From Seminavis robusta (Eukaryota > Bacillariophyta > Bacillariophyceae > Naviculales > Naviculaceae), in assembly GCA_903772945.1 (NCBI GenBank), contig CAICTM010000197.1, positions 29,704 through 93,703 on the forward strand: a stretch of 64,000 nucleotides of DNA, read 5' to 3'. This document shows, piece after piece, positions 42,401 through 54,536 of this stretch (within the stretch, counting starts at the first letter, position 1; each line of letters starts with the position of its first letter). The notes under the pieces are model-generated. The model did no database searches. It was not told the DNA's origin and was given only the letters and a program-made list of their open reading frames with translations. The translations under genes were made by a program, and so were the position numbers.

Positions 42401-45400
42401 ATCAAAGAATCTCAAGAAAAGATTATGACTCTTGAGAAGGATCTGACTTCATTGAAACAAAGCCACGCAGCAGAAATGACGACCAAAGAGAAAGAAGCGG
42501 AGCAGAAACAAATCGAAGCAGTCGCCGCAGTAAAACAAAAGTTCTCGCAACAAGCCCAAGCATGGCAGAAATCTAACTCTGACACACACAAGGCCCAAAT
42601 GGACAAGTTGCAAGATGAACACAAGGCGGCGTTGGCCAAGGCTGTAGACGAAACGAAAGTGGCAGGGGACCAGGAAAAGGCTGCTCTCAAGACGGAAATG
42701 GCAAAGAAGATCGCCGATGAGCAAAAGATGTTGTCACAGCTAAATTCAGAAAAGGAAGCCTTGCAAGAAAAGGAGAAATCGCTTGTTGCGAATGTCGAAA
42801 GTCTAAACTCCCAGCTTGTGAAACTCAATGACGAGAAGGCATCGCTTGAAGCGGCAGTTCAAGACACTGGCAAGGACGCTAGCAAAGCCATGGAGGACGC
42901 TTTAGCTCGTCAACGTACTTCGTTTGAGCAGAACATAGCCGACACCAACAATCGACATGCCGAAGCGGCGAAGGCTTTGGAGGAGAAACTTGCTGTCGCG
43001 ACTGATTCGCTTCAAATGCAAAAGCAACAATTGGAAGAGGTACAAGGACAATTGGCGAATGCACAAACTATCTCAACCAAGGCTGCCGCAGAGGCCGACT
43101 CCAAGGTCGACCAACTGATCTCCGAGAAGCAAAAGCTCGCCGAAGAGGTGGAGGCCCAAAAAGTAGCACTGGAAAAAATGAAGTCCGAGGCCGCAGAGCA
43201 AGCAGGAGCGAGGGAGGAGAGTCTAATGGCTGAAGTAGACAGCTTGTCCAAGAAGCTGAAGGACAATGAAACGACAGTGATCACCATGAAGCAGGAGCAT
43301 GAAAAAGCGAGTTCCCAGGCTCAGGCGGAAATTGAAAAGCTTCGCCAGCAATGTAAAGCCGCGGAGGCTTCACTTCAGGCCACAGGCTCCGAAACAGCCG
43401 CGAAAGTGCAAGAATTGCAAGCTGAGATTGCCAAGGTCTCTGCGGCTTCCGAAGAGCGCATCAAGTCCGCCGTCGACGCAGCAAACGCGGAGAAGGAAAA
43501 GGATAAGACGGCCTTGAAGACAGAAAAGGAGCAGGAAGTAGCAGAACTGAAAGCTAAGCTGGAGAAAGCCATGGAACTCATCAAGAAAATCAAAGCAACA
43601 AGTGCCAAGAAGGTTGGCGAGATTGAGAAGAGTCAAACAGCGGCAAAGCAAAAACTCGAGGAAGAAAAGACATCCCTCGAGGCTTCTGCCAAAGACTTGG
43701 AAGCTAAGCTCATGGAAGCTGTCAAAGCACGGGACGAAGCGTCCGCCAACCTTGACGCCATGAAGAAGAAGAGCGAGGAAGAAAACACCGCGCTTCAAGA
43801 GTTCTTGGAGAAAGAGAAAGGAGCCGCCACGAAGCTTCGCGAGGACTACGACGCAAAGGTCCAAGTCCTGCAAAAACAGCTCGAAGATGCGCTAACGCAA
43901 GCGGAACAAGCGGGAGTTCCCGAGGACGTGAAGAAGGAGTTCGAGGGCAAAATCAGCGCTCTAGAGAAACAGTGTGCCGAGGAGGCTGATAATGCCAAGA
44001 AGGCCCTCCAAGTTGCGAAAGATGAGCGCGAAGCATCAGAATCGAAACTTCAGGAAGAAAAAAAGGCGGCTGCGACTAAAGTTTCAGAGTTATCTGACAA
44101 ATTGAAGCAGACAATCGCAGCGGCCGAGAAGGAAAAGGAGAAGCTTCGCAAGGACATGGAAGCCTACGCTGACAAACTGAACGCCCATTCAAAGTCTAGG
44201 TTTCAAGAAACGAAGAAGAAGCATGACGAGGAGATTGCCGCCATGGTTACTAGGTGCAAGAACCAAGACGATATGATTGTGAAACTTACCGAACGACTGA
44301 AGGGCATGACAACAGCAACGAACACCCTCAAAGAGGAGAAGGAGACTTTGCAAGGGAAGGTCAAAGCGGATGCAGCATCTCAGAAGTCTCTGCAGAGAAA
44401 GCTTGACGAAGCACAGCAGGAATTGAATGCTGCGGTGGCCGAAAGCGTGTCGACTTCTGAGTCACTTCTGCAGCAGCAAGACAGGCTTGAAGCAGAAAAA
44501 GCTAATCTCACAAACGAAATGAAGAAACTGAAGCAAGAGAGAGACACCAGCAAGAATAAGGTCGAAGAGCTCAGCGGAAAGCTTGAGGCGCTTTCAACAA
44601 ATTTAAATGTCATGGCAGAAGACAGGAAAGTTCAAGATGGAAAACTACAAGACGCAGCAAAGAATGAAACGAAGCTCCGCGCAAGTGAGAAGGAGGTTGG
44701 TGTGCTGCGGGAGCAAATCACCAAGCTGAAGTTGGAAGTGACGAAGAGCGCAAGTTTGCTGACGCGGCTTCAAGCAGACAAAGAATCCAGCGAACGCAAC
44801 CATGGCCAGAAAACAGCTCACTTGGGTATGTTGGAAACCCAATTAGCCGAAATGAGTGACCAAAATGCCGAGGCCAATGCAAAATTGGAAGCCGCGTTGT
44901 ACGACCTTAGTCAAAAGGACGAAACCCTGCAAGAGGCTCAAGACAGGCTGCAAAAGGTCGAATCCGAACTATCGGAGACGAAGAAGGCCAAGAAACAGGC
45001 TGCTGAAGCTTTGTCGTCAGCCCAGAAGGGTGCAGATGCGAAGAAGTCGAAAATGGTCGAATCGTTGCAACGAGAACTGCAAACGATGCAACAACAGATG
45101 TCGAAGAAGAGCTCTGCTGCTCAAAAATTGATTCAAGAACGGGAACAAGAATGCATGGAGCTTCGGAAACAGAACAAGACCCTGCAGCAAGAAGTTGACA
45201 AAGGCTCGTTGAGCGACAGAAGAATCTTCGAACTTGCTGCAAAGCAAAGTAATCGAGAATCTGGTCAGGCGGTCGAGATTGAAATCCGCGACAAGCTCAT
45301 CGAACGAATGAAGGATGCACTGCTGGACCGTGATGGCGATCTGGCAACAGCAGAAAAGCACGTTGAGGAAGTCCAGGGACAAGTGGAAGAGCTCTGCCGA

Positions 45401-45828
45401 GTCCGTCGGAGAGAGGACGTGAATTTGGACTACTTGAAGAGCGTAGTTGTCCAGTACCTCTCCAAACCACCAGGTACAAGCGAACGAGCTCGTTTGTTGC
45501 CTGTATTAGCCACCTTGCTGCAGGTACGAATCTATTCATCGTTTTTTTCAGTTGTGTCATTCCTTTCTCGTCAGCTTATTTTTTCTTCTTTACTTTCCGC
45601 TGTTTACAGTTCGACAGCGAAGACTACCGCATGATCGAAGAGGGCAAGAAGAAACTCAGCTGGTGGGGCACAGTAGAGCCAGTGTTGATTGGACAGGGAT
45701 CTCAAGCCCCTGCACCAATACCAGCTCGGGCATCCTCAACGCCTCAAGCACAGCAAGTTACATCTGCGGAGGTGTCAATTTCCCGAGGAACGGCACCCGC
45801 AGGGAAAAAGACATCGTTGCAGTTTTAG
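39467..45828 (+). CDS. GRIP-domain golgin, giant coiled-coil protein
   Basis: Three exons: 39467-39487 (seven codons, MAEDQSK), 39641-45523, 45610-45828 (2,040 aa; introns 153 and 86 bp). Almost the whole chain is Gln/Lys/Glu/Ala-rich coiled coil. About residues 270-430 contain three to four tandem ~40-residue repeats built on ELKAAHQQELQNATAN and GEQQEAIKQQL. Near the C-terminus VNLDYLKSVVVQYLSKPPG...ERARLLPVLATLLQ matches a GRIP domain, including the Tyr that binds Arl1-GTP; the last exon continues with SEDYRMIEEGKKKL. Known role: tethering vesicles at the trans-Golgi network. The N-terminal ANRFGAGWGGFNNLRKQAQ may be an amphipathic membrane-sensing helix. The final 45 residues are Ala/Pro/Ser-rich. 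Confidence 0.93.
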
Positions 45829-46680
45829 TTTAGCCACCTAAGGAACAATAGGTTTTTAATCATGGGGTGACATGTGCTGGGTGGGGTTGTTTTTTCAAAT
45901 GCTGTCCCCGGAAGAAAACGCGGTGGTTTGCTGCAGCTTCTCGGTTGCGCAACGCCGCTTGGGAAAGCTGTCGCTTGCTCAAACTTTTGTCTTGGAAATC
46001 TGAGTGTACCAGAGCAAGCGCGACCCTCGATTTCGGGTTTTTAGGATTATTGTTTGATCTTGATTACGCGGATCGCTTCGATCAACAATCAATGAAACGA
46101 TCGTTGGAACAACAGAAGCAAGGATCGCTGTCTACAAACAATACACGAACAGCGCGAGCATGAGGCTGGTTCCAGAGTAGACTAATCTGCAGCTGCAAAA
46201 AGGCAAGTCAGTCAGCACGGTATGGTCATACACTAACTTGCAAAAGGCAAGTCAGTCAGTCAGTACGGTATGGTTATACACTAACTCCGCAGTAGACCGA
46301 ACCGCAAGCTCAGGGATCCATGTTGCGTCTTGGCTCAAGCTCGTTTTGGTTTGGAAATGAAGTCAGCGACCGGTGTACCCGACCATGCTCGAGCGAAGCC
46401 AGTGAAAGCGAAACCCAATGAATTCGCTTGATTTTACTGTAGAAAGTGTGATTGGCAGGCTTTTTTCAAACAGTCACACAACCCCCTCGTACAGCGATGA
46501 AATTGCCCTCTGGACCCCACCGGAGATCAGCAGTCTCCAGACACACCCGTCGCCGTAGAAGAGATGTGGGTGAATGTACAGTGCATGTGTTGTGTTGACT
46601 TTCAGGGCAGCCAACAAAACTTCCCCTCACAATTCGAACAGAACAGAACTCTAACAAGGCACAAAAACAATCGAATCAAA
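45829..46680. repeat. Intergenic region with a two-copy ~46-bp tandem repeat
   Basis: Two imperfect copies of a unit (GCAAAAGGCAAGTCAGTCAG...TACACTAACT) lie at 46195-46238 and 46240-46286; the second carries an extra TCAG. The 3' end of the gap is the 5' UTR of the ABCG gene; an in-frame ATG at 46564 exists but its 39-codon extension looks like UTR. Confidence 0.6.
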
Positions 46681-49600
46681 ATGATGAGCAACAAAAACGG
46701 TAGCAACAACACCCAAGTTGACCCATCCTCTGATCCATTCGCCCCTCGACCAGGCCGGACCCTTACATGGTCTGATGTGTCGCTGACTGCGCTGAAAAAT
46801 GGCGACGACAAGGAGATCTTGAACTCTCTCTCAGGGAGCATCAGGCCACAGCAGCTCACAGCCATCATAGCCCATAGTGGCGCTGGCAAAACCTCCCTAC
46901 TCAATGTTTTGGCAGGGAAGATGGTGTCATCAAAAAACATGAAAGTCAGTCGGACCATGACCCTTGATGGAATTACCATCGACCCAAGTTCGATCAACGT
47001 GAAAAGAAAAATTGCATTTGTAGCCCAGCAAGATACACTGCTGGCAACAGCCACCCCTCGTGAAGCTATTCGCTTCTCCGCCAAGCTCAGACTCCGATGT
47101 GACATGACAGACAAGGAGATTGATGCATTGGTGGATCGGATCTTGCACGAGCTTCGCATTGACCATGTTGCGGACTCCATCACAGGAGGTGAGAACTTCC
47201 GTGGCCTTAGTGGAGGCGAGATGCGCCGATTGAGCCTTGGGATCGAACTGGTTGTGAGGCCCAGCATTTTGTTCTGCGATGAAGTGACTTCAGTAAGTCG
47301 TACTTTTGTCAGATTTTGTGATTTCTTACCGTGGCAGCGCCCTCATGATTCATTCGCACGCTCACAGGGGTTGGACAGTCACAATGCTGCCACAGTTATG
47401 GAAGTTTTGAAACGTCTGGCAGATTGTGGTGCTAGTGTCTTGACAACTATCCATCAACCAAGCAGCAAAGTTTTCAAGCTCATTGACCATTTGATTCTCA
47501 TGAATCAAGGACGTTGCATGTATCAAGGAAGTGTCCAAGGTGTTCCTCTTCACTTTTCACTGCGTGGGTATCCAATCCCCGAGAACTACAATCCAGCAGA
47601 TTTCATTCTTGAAGTATCCCAAACTGAAACTGTGGATGTTTTGACTGAAGCTGGATTCTTCGTTGACTCTGCAACCGATGGAGAGGCTGCCCTGGCTATC
47701 AAAGATGAAGAGGCTGCCTTGACTGGCAAAGATGCCGTGGGCAGCGCTTTGAATGTCGGCTTCACTCAGTCGAAAGGAAGTGACACTCAGAGCTCCTCTC
47801 ACCTCTCCAGTGACGGCCAAAACAGTGGCAGCAACTCATCCTCCTTCATCGCCCCTGCACCTCCGCAGCTGAATCGAAACTTGTCCATTTTCGACACCCT
47901 AGATGCTTCGTCAAAAGCTAGCCTTTGGACAGAAATCAGGGTCCAAGCCGTCCGTGACGTGCAAAAGCTTGTTCGCGACAACCGTGCCCTGATGCTACGA
48001 TTTATGATTGTCATTGTGGGAAGCGTTATCATTTCAATTGCATTCTCAGGCGCTGGAAACAATTCCCTGGAAAGCTCATCAGCGTTCATGGGCCATGTCG
48101 GTGCAATGTTCTTCCTTATCATGACGAATATGATTGCCCTTCAGGTAAGTACCAGAGGTGGCTCGCTTCAAACTGCCGAGACAAGACAGTACACTTACTC
48201 GCTTTTTGCTGCTACCACTACTCAAGTTGATTATGCTGGATCAAATCGAGACTCGCCCCATCTTCATCAGGGAGTTTGAAACTGACCACTACCGATTGCT
48301 TTCCTACGGTTGCTCCAAAATTGCGACAGAGGCGCTCGTCACCTTCTTGCAAGTGTTGACCCTTTTGCTGATTGTCTATTGGACGGTGGGATTGGAGGCA
48401 AGCTTCTGGAACTGGCTCGTTACGCTCTATTCCTTTTCCATGATCATGACATCTACTGGCGTGGCTCTTGCTTCATTCACGAAGGATGCTCGCGATGCCA
48501 AGGTATGAAGCAACGTGGTAACAGCTGCCATTCCCTCCTCTAGTTAGATCCGGATTCCTCATGCTTCTTCTTGCCTATCTCCGTCACAGGAACTGATACC
48601 ATTGACACTGTTGCCTCAGATTCTGTTTTGTGGCTTTTTTGTCAGTACAGAGAGTCTTCCTTCTTTTCTGCAGTGGATGCAGTGGATTTTCCCTCTTACG
48701 TACAACTTCCGCATTTTGCTCAGCCAAGAGTTTGCCTTTTGTCTGGAGAAGGATCAAGTTTTGGAAGCTGGTGAAATGTGCATCCAGAGCTTCCTCGATG
48801 CATTGGGAACTGCTAATGGAAGATTTGAGAACATCTACAATGCTGAATCGTTGGTTAGTCTCACTCAGACCGGTCAATACCGAGGCACTACAGATATTGC
48901 AGAGTACTTTGCCCTGTTCACCCCAGAAGAAGCCTACGATTCAAACGCTTTGGTTGTGAATACTTGCGTTGTAGAGAACAGTGCAAGATTGCAGTTCAAT
49001 GGACTGTCGGATGATGGAGTCTGTGACCTCACTATTGTCGATGTGACTCAAGGCGAGGTCAACCCTGCTCTGGTGCTGGACGAGTACAAGGGTACCTATA
49101 CGGAGTATGTCTTTGGTAACCGCATTCTTTTTACTCCATCTCCAGAGGCCAACCAGACAGTGGATGTTTTGACGCACCACATCTACTATCCAGAGGAGTT
49201 TACGTTTGGTCTGTTGGGCAACACCTTTGATGTCGACGATGTTGTATTGGATATTTGCAGTACCCTCCGCGATCAGTGCCCCTCCTCGTACGAACGCGAT
49301 GGCTACGAGAATTTTGAGGAGTGTCTCACGCGCATGAAGACCAACCTTCCCATTACCAATCGCAATGCCAAGGGATTGGAAGCGTCCGATGGCAACTCTA
49401 CGTCTTGCCGTCTCATTCATGCCAACCTGGCCAAAGAGAACTCGGACCACTGTCCCCACATTTCCTACTTTCCAGAAGTGGACAAGCACGACAACTACAG
49501 ATGCTCAAATTCCTACGACATTACCTTTTCGGATCTCTTTACTCCCTCCGACCTCCAACTCTTTGAGGATGTGGCTGTGGAATTTGAGCTGGACAATCAG

Positions 49601-49861
49601 CTCAACTACGGTTTGCACCGTCATCCCAACGAAACCAGGTCGTGTCGGAGCGACTTTGAAGCCCGCAAGAACGATTTGCAAGCTTCTCTGCAAGCTTCTC
49701 TACCAGACAACGTTGTCACTACCAAAGTGTGTGCGGGGTATCTGGACATGCAAAATGCCACTGGCGAGAACAATGGTGCCTACTGGGGAGCCTTGGCCGT
49801 CATGTTTGTCTTTGTGCGTGGACTTGGCTTGCACTTTTTGAGAAACCTTGTCACCAAATAA
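46681..49861 (+). CDS. ABCG-type (white/WBC) half ABC transporter
   Basis: Four exons: 46681-47292, 47368-48144, 48227-48502, 48590-49861 (978 aa; introns 75, 82 and 87 bp). The nucleotide-binding domain comes first, as in ABCG: AHSGAGKTSLLN (Walker A), LSGGEMRRLSLG (signature), ILFCDEVTS|GLDS (Walker B and D-loop; Cys and Val replace the usual Leu and Pro), and TTIHQPS (H-loop). The transmembrane part begins around LMLRFMIVIVGSVIISIAF and ends in WGALAVMFVFVRGLGLHFL. The last extracellular loop before the final helix is very long (about 330 residues), with several N-glycosylation sites and many Cys. Family substrates are lipids, sterols and small organics. The first intron is 75 bp without a stop, so its retention would be silent for frame. 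Confidence 0.92.
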
Positions 49862-50343
49862 TAGAGAGCAGCAAGCCATAGCGGAACAAGCTGCGAAGTC
49901 CGCACAAAAACCGCATGTTTTTGTCCAGTGTCAGTTTTATATAAAGAACGTAATTACATATCCATAAAATCTATAAAAAAGCCCAAAGTATCGGTATTGC
50001 AAAGAGCAAATAATGTATAATATATCAATTCAAAAACTGAGAGCAAACAGTCCCCATCCAGGTTGCTTCTGTTCCTTTTAGTACGCCGTTGCCATTTTTC
50101 ATTTTTTGGAGGAAGACCCAAGGAGGAGGAGGGATTGGAAACGAATAGCATAAATCGTTTGGATGCATTTTTTCCCCTTTTGCAATCTGCTGCAGACAAC
50201 ACAACACGCTTGTAGGTTGGGAGGAGTGAAATAACCGACCTCTCCAAGCCCCCCAAAATAGTTGATTGAATGACTGCAAATTGGATGGATGGATGGATGG
50301 CTGGATAACCCCAGAAAAGTAGGAAAAGCAAGGATTACCTTCT
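49862..50343. other. Intergenic gap between convergent genes
   Basis: AT-rich 3' flanks; a GGAT/TGGA tetranucleotide run (about 50282-50300) is the only repeat seen. Confidence 0.4.
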
Positions 50344-50817
50344 TCAGGAAATAGAGACATCTTCCATGGTTCCATCTTCTGAAATAATGATTCCAAGCCC
50401 ATCACCGACCCTTTCGTGGTCCTTGTCATCATTATCATCTTCTTCTTCATCCATTATGGAGGAATTTCTACTGAGATTCCGCATGTATTGCGAGTCCACG
50501 GAATTGGGCGGATCTCGTTCTTGTGGTGTAGTAGTGCTGTTGTGTTTGGGCGACAAGTGATGTCGATGGGTATAAGATTGGTCTTCGTTTCGCGTGAGTA
50601 ACTTTTGATACCGTTCTTCAAACTCTTTTCGTTGCTCTCTCTGTGTCTGATGTTGCTTGTCGACTTCTCGTCGTCGCTGCTGCACCCATTCCTTCCGTAT
50701 CTCGTCGCGCAATTCTTCTCGTAGAAAATCTTCGCGATTCGTCTGGTACATGCAGCACGCCCCGTTCATCACAAAGGAGGCAATGGTACCTGCCACATAT
50801 GCCACGTCTAATACCAT
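50344..50817 (-). CDS. Small membrane-anchored coiled-coil protein
   Basis: Single exon of 157 aa. ATG 50817 is chosen; the open frame upstream begins at a TTG. The N-terminus is a hydrophobic anchor (VLDVAYVAGTIASFVMNGACC), followed by a highly charged helix (about residues 28-75: REDFLREELRDEIRKEW...) predicted to coil, then a polar tail and an acidic run (MDEEEDDNDDKDHE). I know no family. A signal-anchored protein exposing a coiled coil to the cytosol is the simplest reading. Confidence 0.6.
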   Translation of the reverse strand: MVLDVAYVAGTIASFVMNGACCMYQTNREDFLREELRDEIRKEWVQQRRREVDKQHQTQREQRKEFEERYQKLLTRNEDQSYTHRHHLSPKHNSTTTPQERDPPNSVDSQYMRNLSRNSSIMDEEEDDNDDKDHERVGDGLGIIISEDGTMEDVSIS

Positions 50818-52447
50818 TGTGATAGATAGATCGAACCGAACCAATTTTAATGTATATGAGTCGACCAGAACCAGGCTCTTGGAAGAATCGTCTTGACTTC
50901 GGTTGGGTCCCGTCCTGCACTTGACTTCAGTTCGATGGAAAGGAGATGGAGTTGTTGTGATTTGCTGCTCAATAAACCAACGTCTTGTAAACCTTTTTAA
51001 ATACTGCCGAGGTGCGTGAAAGTCAGTTTTGCAAGGCAGCTGCTATGGTATCTAATGGAGCTCACGCGAAGTGTTGGATGTCTAGCGAAGTGTTAGGTGG
51101 ATAATGAGAATAGATGGGCGCGTTCTTGAGTCTGAGACTGTGTGACGGGGTGATCTAGCGAAGTGTTAGGTGGATAATGAGAATAGATGGGCGCGTTCTT
51201 GAGTCTGAGACTGTGTGACGGGGTGATGTTAGTATTCCAGGTTTTGGCATCGCGTTGGTTCTCACAGTCATAAGTTCGTAACGGTTTGGGTTGGCAGCAC
51301 ACGACTGACCACCATAGAACACGTACCTAGGCCAGACGCTGTGGTACAAGTTTAACGGGAGCGGCTCGCCAAAGTGGGATCTATCGGATAGATCGGCCAG
51401 GCAAATGGGGTCGTTATCCAAGAAGAAGTGGCTTGCCACCGGTACCAAAAACGTTTGCAGTTGAAGCCCGCTGAGTGGTATTTTGCTGTCCCCTCTGGCT
51501 ACGTTAGTAGAGCTGGATTGTGGCCGAGGTTACATCTCGTTAGGAGGGCAAGAGTTAGGTGTACGGTAGGAGAGTGAGACCAGCTGGGGTGGGACCTCGC
51601 TGGTGATGGACCAGTCTTAGGTCCTCCTGCCTGATGTGGGAACAACTGGATTGCAAGGGAGGTGCTGCTGCATGTAGGACCTTGAGTTGGGCCTACCGTA
51701 CGGGACTATGCATACAGACACCAGCCAACAATCCGCTTACTGAGTTGCAGCTACCGGCAAGCTGCAAAACGGGCGTTGTCATGAGATACTATCGGTAGTA
51801 CCAGCACGGCAGTACGCTTGGTCATGATATGGTGATACTAATGCCTAGGTTCCATCATATTGCTCGCTTGAAAGCGATTTACAAATAGTGATTGTGATGG
51901 TAGCTGGGCGGCCTGGGAACGACCTAGCTACAGATAGAATAGCCACAGATCCATCATTCGGTAGGTCCTGGCCCAGGCTGGCTGCGTCTCCCCCTATATT
52001 GAATCTTTCTCTCGAAGAGATTGGCAAACTTCCAGAGCACGCCTTAGTCTGACCTGGTGATGGCAAGAGGTGGATCTGTGGTTGCCGTGGCTACCGCTAT
52101 CTACTCACTCGGAGTAGCAGTAACTAGCTAGTCTAGCTAGCCAGCTGCGACTTCGCCTCGTTGCTTTGCAGTGCTTGTCATCATGTTGAAGCAGCTGTTG
52201 AAGCTTATTGTGGATCCGGAAGCTTTAGATTTCCAAAAAGGGAGACGGATGACGCAATCATGAGCGGGAATCACTTAGCTACTCCAACTGTCAACCAAGA
52301 AAACATCAAGGGAGCTTCTTGAACTCTGCATCGAACACCCAACCGACGACACACAACAACATTCCCTGAGGTCTCGCTCAATGAAAGGATTGTAGAGACC
52401 GACTATCGTCCGATCCATTTGTCTTCAGTATTATCAAGAGAAGAAGT
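50818..52447. repeat. Intergenic region with a perfect 73-bp tandem duplication
   Basis: Two identical 73-bp units, starting CTAGCGAAGTGTTAGGTGG, lie back to back at 51082-51154 and 51155-51227. A truncated earlier copy of the first bases (GCGAAGTGTT) precedes them near 51066. No supportable gene in the other 1.5 kb; ORFs here overlap the repeat or lack domain content. Confidence 0.75.
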
Positions 52448-54017
52448 ATGACACGGCTGAGAAGATCCATCACCAGAACCTACAGTGGACCTGATCTGAT
52501 GACACAGCCAAGATATCCAATGGGGCAACACTTGTTTTTGGTGCTTGTGGTACTGTTATCGGCATTCACTGCTGAGAGTTGGCAAGGAAGTCCCATTATC
52601 TCCAGGGTATCAATATTATCATCCAGGCTGAATCCTAGGGGACGTTTTTCTCTGTCACCCCGCCAAGGGTATAAGAGGCCTTCTGAGGGGTCACATTTAT
52701 TACGAGGCCCTTGCAAGGGCCAAGGGAGTGACGATGATGATAATGACAAGAACATTATGGGTGACCCGAATAACAACATCCACAAAGAACCAAGTCGAAG
52801 AATGCGGATACGACATACCGTGTCAAATTTGTGGTCGAATCTTCGGTTTCAAGATCGAAATGGAGCCGAAATGACAAGCGTCATGGCCCCACAGACTACC
52901 ACGACAACTCCAGCAGACGAATTAATAGTGGATGAGCTCGAAACAGAAAACCAATTGCTTCGGGAAACAATCCGACAATTAGAACTCGAAAATGATCGTC
53001 TAGCGTCACAACAACGAGTGGTCTTGGAGACATTTGAAGGAGAAGGACGGTTGTTGGCGCGCACCGGCAGCGGTACTAGTGAAGGCAGTAATAGCACTTG
53101 GCTGGTAGCATCCGGAGGAGAAGACATGATGAATTTTGGCATTACTCTATCAGGCGAAGAGCTCACGGGAGATGTTGCCACCACGGCTGGTATGACTGAT
53201 GAAGAAGCTGCTCTATGGTGTGATGCATTAGAAGCCGAAGAGGATTCCTGTCCCGTGGAACCGACCGTTTCCTTTGGAGAAGCTTTGCGTGATCGAGCCT
53301 ATTGGCTCGTAGGGCTGCTGGTCATGCAGTCTTGTTCAGGGTTGATTTTGAGCCGTAACGAAGCTTTGTTGGCCAATCATCCAATCATTATCTATTTTCT
53401 TACCATGCTGGTGGGAGCCGGAGGTGAGACGCCCTGTCGTTCTATTTTACTGATGCTTTGTTGTGCGTCAATCTGCTCATTCATCCCTCCTTGTCTGCAT
53501 GCTCAAATTACAGGAAACGCGGGCAACCAGGCTTCTGTTCGAGGTAAGGAAGGAAACTGATGGGCTCGATTGCATGTGAGACATACGCAGGTCTCAATTC
53601 TCACTTGGAACTGCTCCACTATAATATTATCTTCACATCACAGTGATCAGAGGAATTGCTTTGGGAACCCTGAACGAAAAGACACAAGGTCAATTCCTGA
53701 GTCGAGAATTCAAAATGGCCGCATCACTCAGCATTATTCTATCCTGTGCAGGATTCCTACGGGCAGCAGCGTTTCGGACACCCTTCCCCGAAACTGTGGC
53801 CGTCACGGCAAGTTTGGCATTGATTGTCTTTAGCAGCGTTTGCTTGGGAGCCGTGTTGCCACTGTTACTTCAAAGGTTAGGCGTTGACCCTGCCCACAGT
53901 TCCACGACAATTCAAGTGATAATGGACATCTTGGGGGTTTTCGTGGCAGTCGCCATATCCAGTCTGATCTTAGACAGTCCATTGGGACTGATACTCATCA
54001 ACAGACTAGGTGGTTGA
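52448..54017 (+). CDS. MgtE/SLC41-type magnesium transporter, possibly plastid-targeted
   Basis: Three exons: 52448-53423, 53514-53543, 53644-54017 (459 aa; introns 90 and 100 bp). The 30-bp middle exon encodes the family signature, giving MLVGAGG|NAGNQASVR|VIRGIALG across both joins. The single MgtE transmembrane domain (about residues 280-459) shows EALRDRAYWLVGLLVMQS and later helices to LILINRLGG. The N-terminal MgtE gate and CBS domains of bacteria are absent; instead there is a coiled coil (ELETENQLLRETIRQLELEN, about 160-185). A signal peptide (HLFLVLVVLLSAFTAES) with an SAF motif suggests plastid routing. Role: Mg2+ or other divalent cation transport. The exact initiating ATG among the first three is uncertain. 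Confidence 0.88.
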
Positions 54018-54536
54018 GACGGGATTGACACGGAAGGCAGCCAGTACTGGTGGCAATGACGGCATTCTTTATTGGGTTATGCTTTGATTTGATTATCTTC
54101 CAAGCACAACGCGCACATGACATTGCAATAGGCACACCCGGAAGAGCCAGGAGGAAGGATAGGACCCAGAATTTCCCACTCGCGGCGTATCCCACGAAAG
54201 GGCCTTCCTCTGTACATAACCAACGTCTGGACCGGGTGTAGACTCTAGTCCTTCCTTAACTTGTCGGCTAGCTCGTAGACTCTTGAAAAGATAGAATCAT
54301 CAGGCCTGCAGAAAGAGACCGAAGCAGAGTCTGGGAAGGAAAGGCACGGTGAGTGATCCCTGAGTGATCAAAGTAAGCCCCAGACACAATTCCCATCTTG
54401 CGGCGAGCAGAATTGGACATCCTCATTGATATAATGAAAGATGCTCTCTAGTGCTATTCCAATACTTACTTCTCAAGCTGAGATGGTACTGTAACATTCC
54501 TGATTATCGGTACCAGTGGATGCGTTGATCGAACGC
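54018..54536. other. Intergenic gap between convergent genes
   Basis: About 520 bp; 3' flanks only. No repeat or RNA gene recognised. Confidence 0.4.

Noticed and set aside
46564-46680. Earlier in-frame ATG for the ABCG transporter
   Set aside because: The 39-codon extension has UTR-like composition and the conserved part begins well after 46681; kept as an alternative only.
51155-51448. 97-residue minus-strand ORF across the 73-bp duplication
   Set aside because: About a quarter of it is the tandem repeat; the remainder has no domain evidence.
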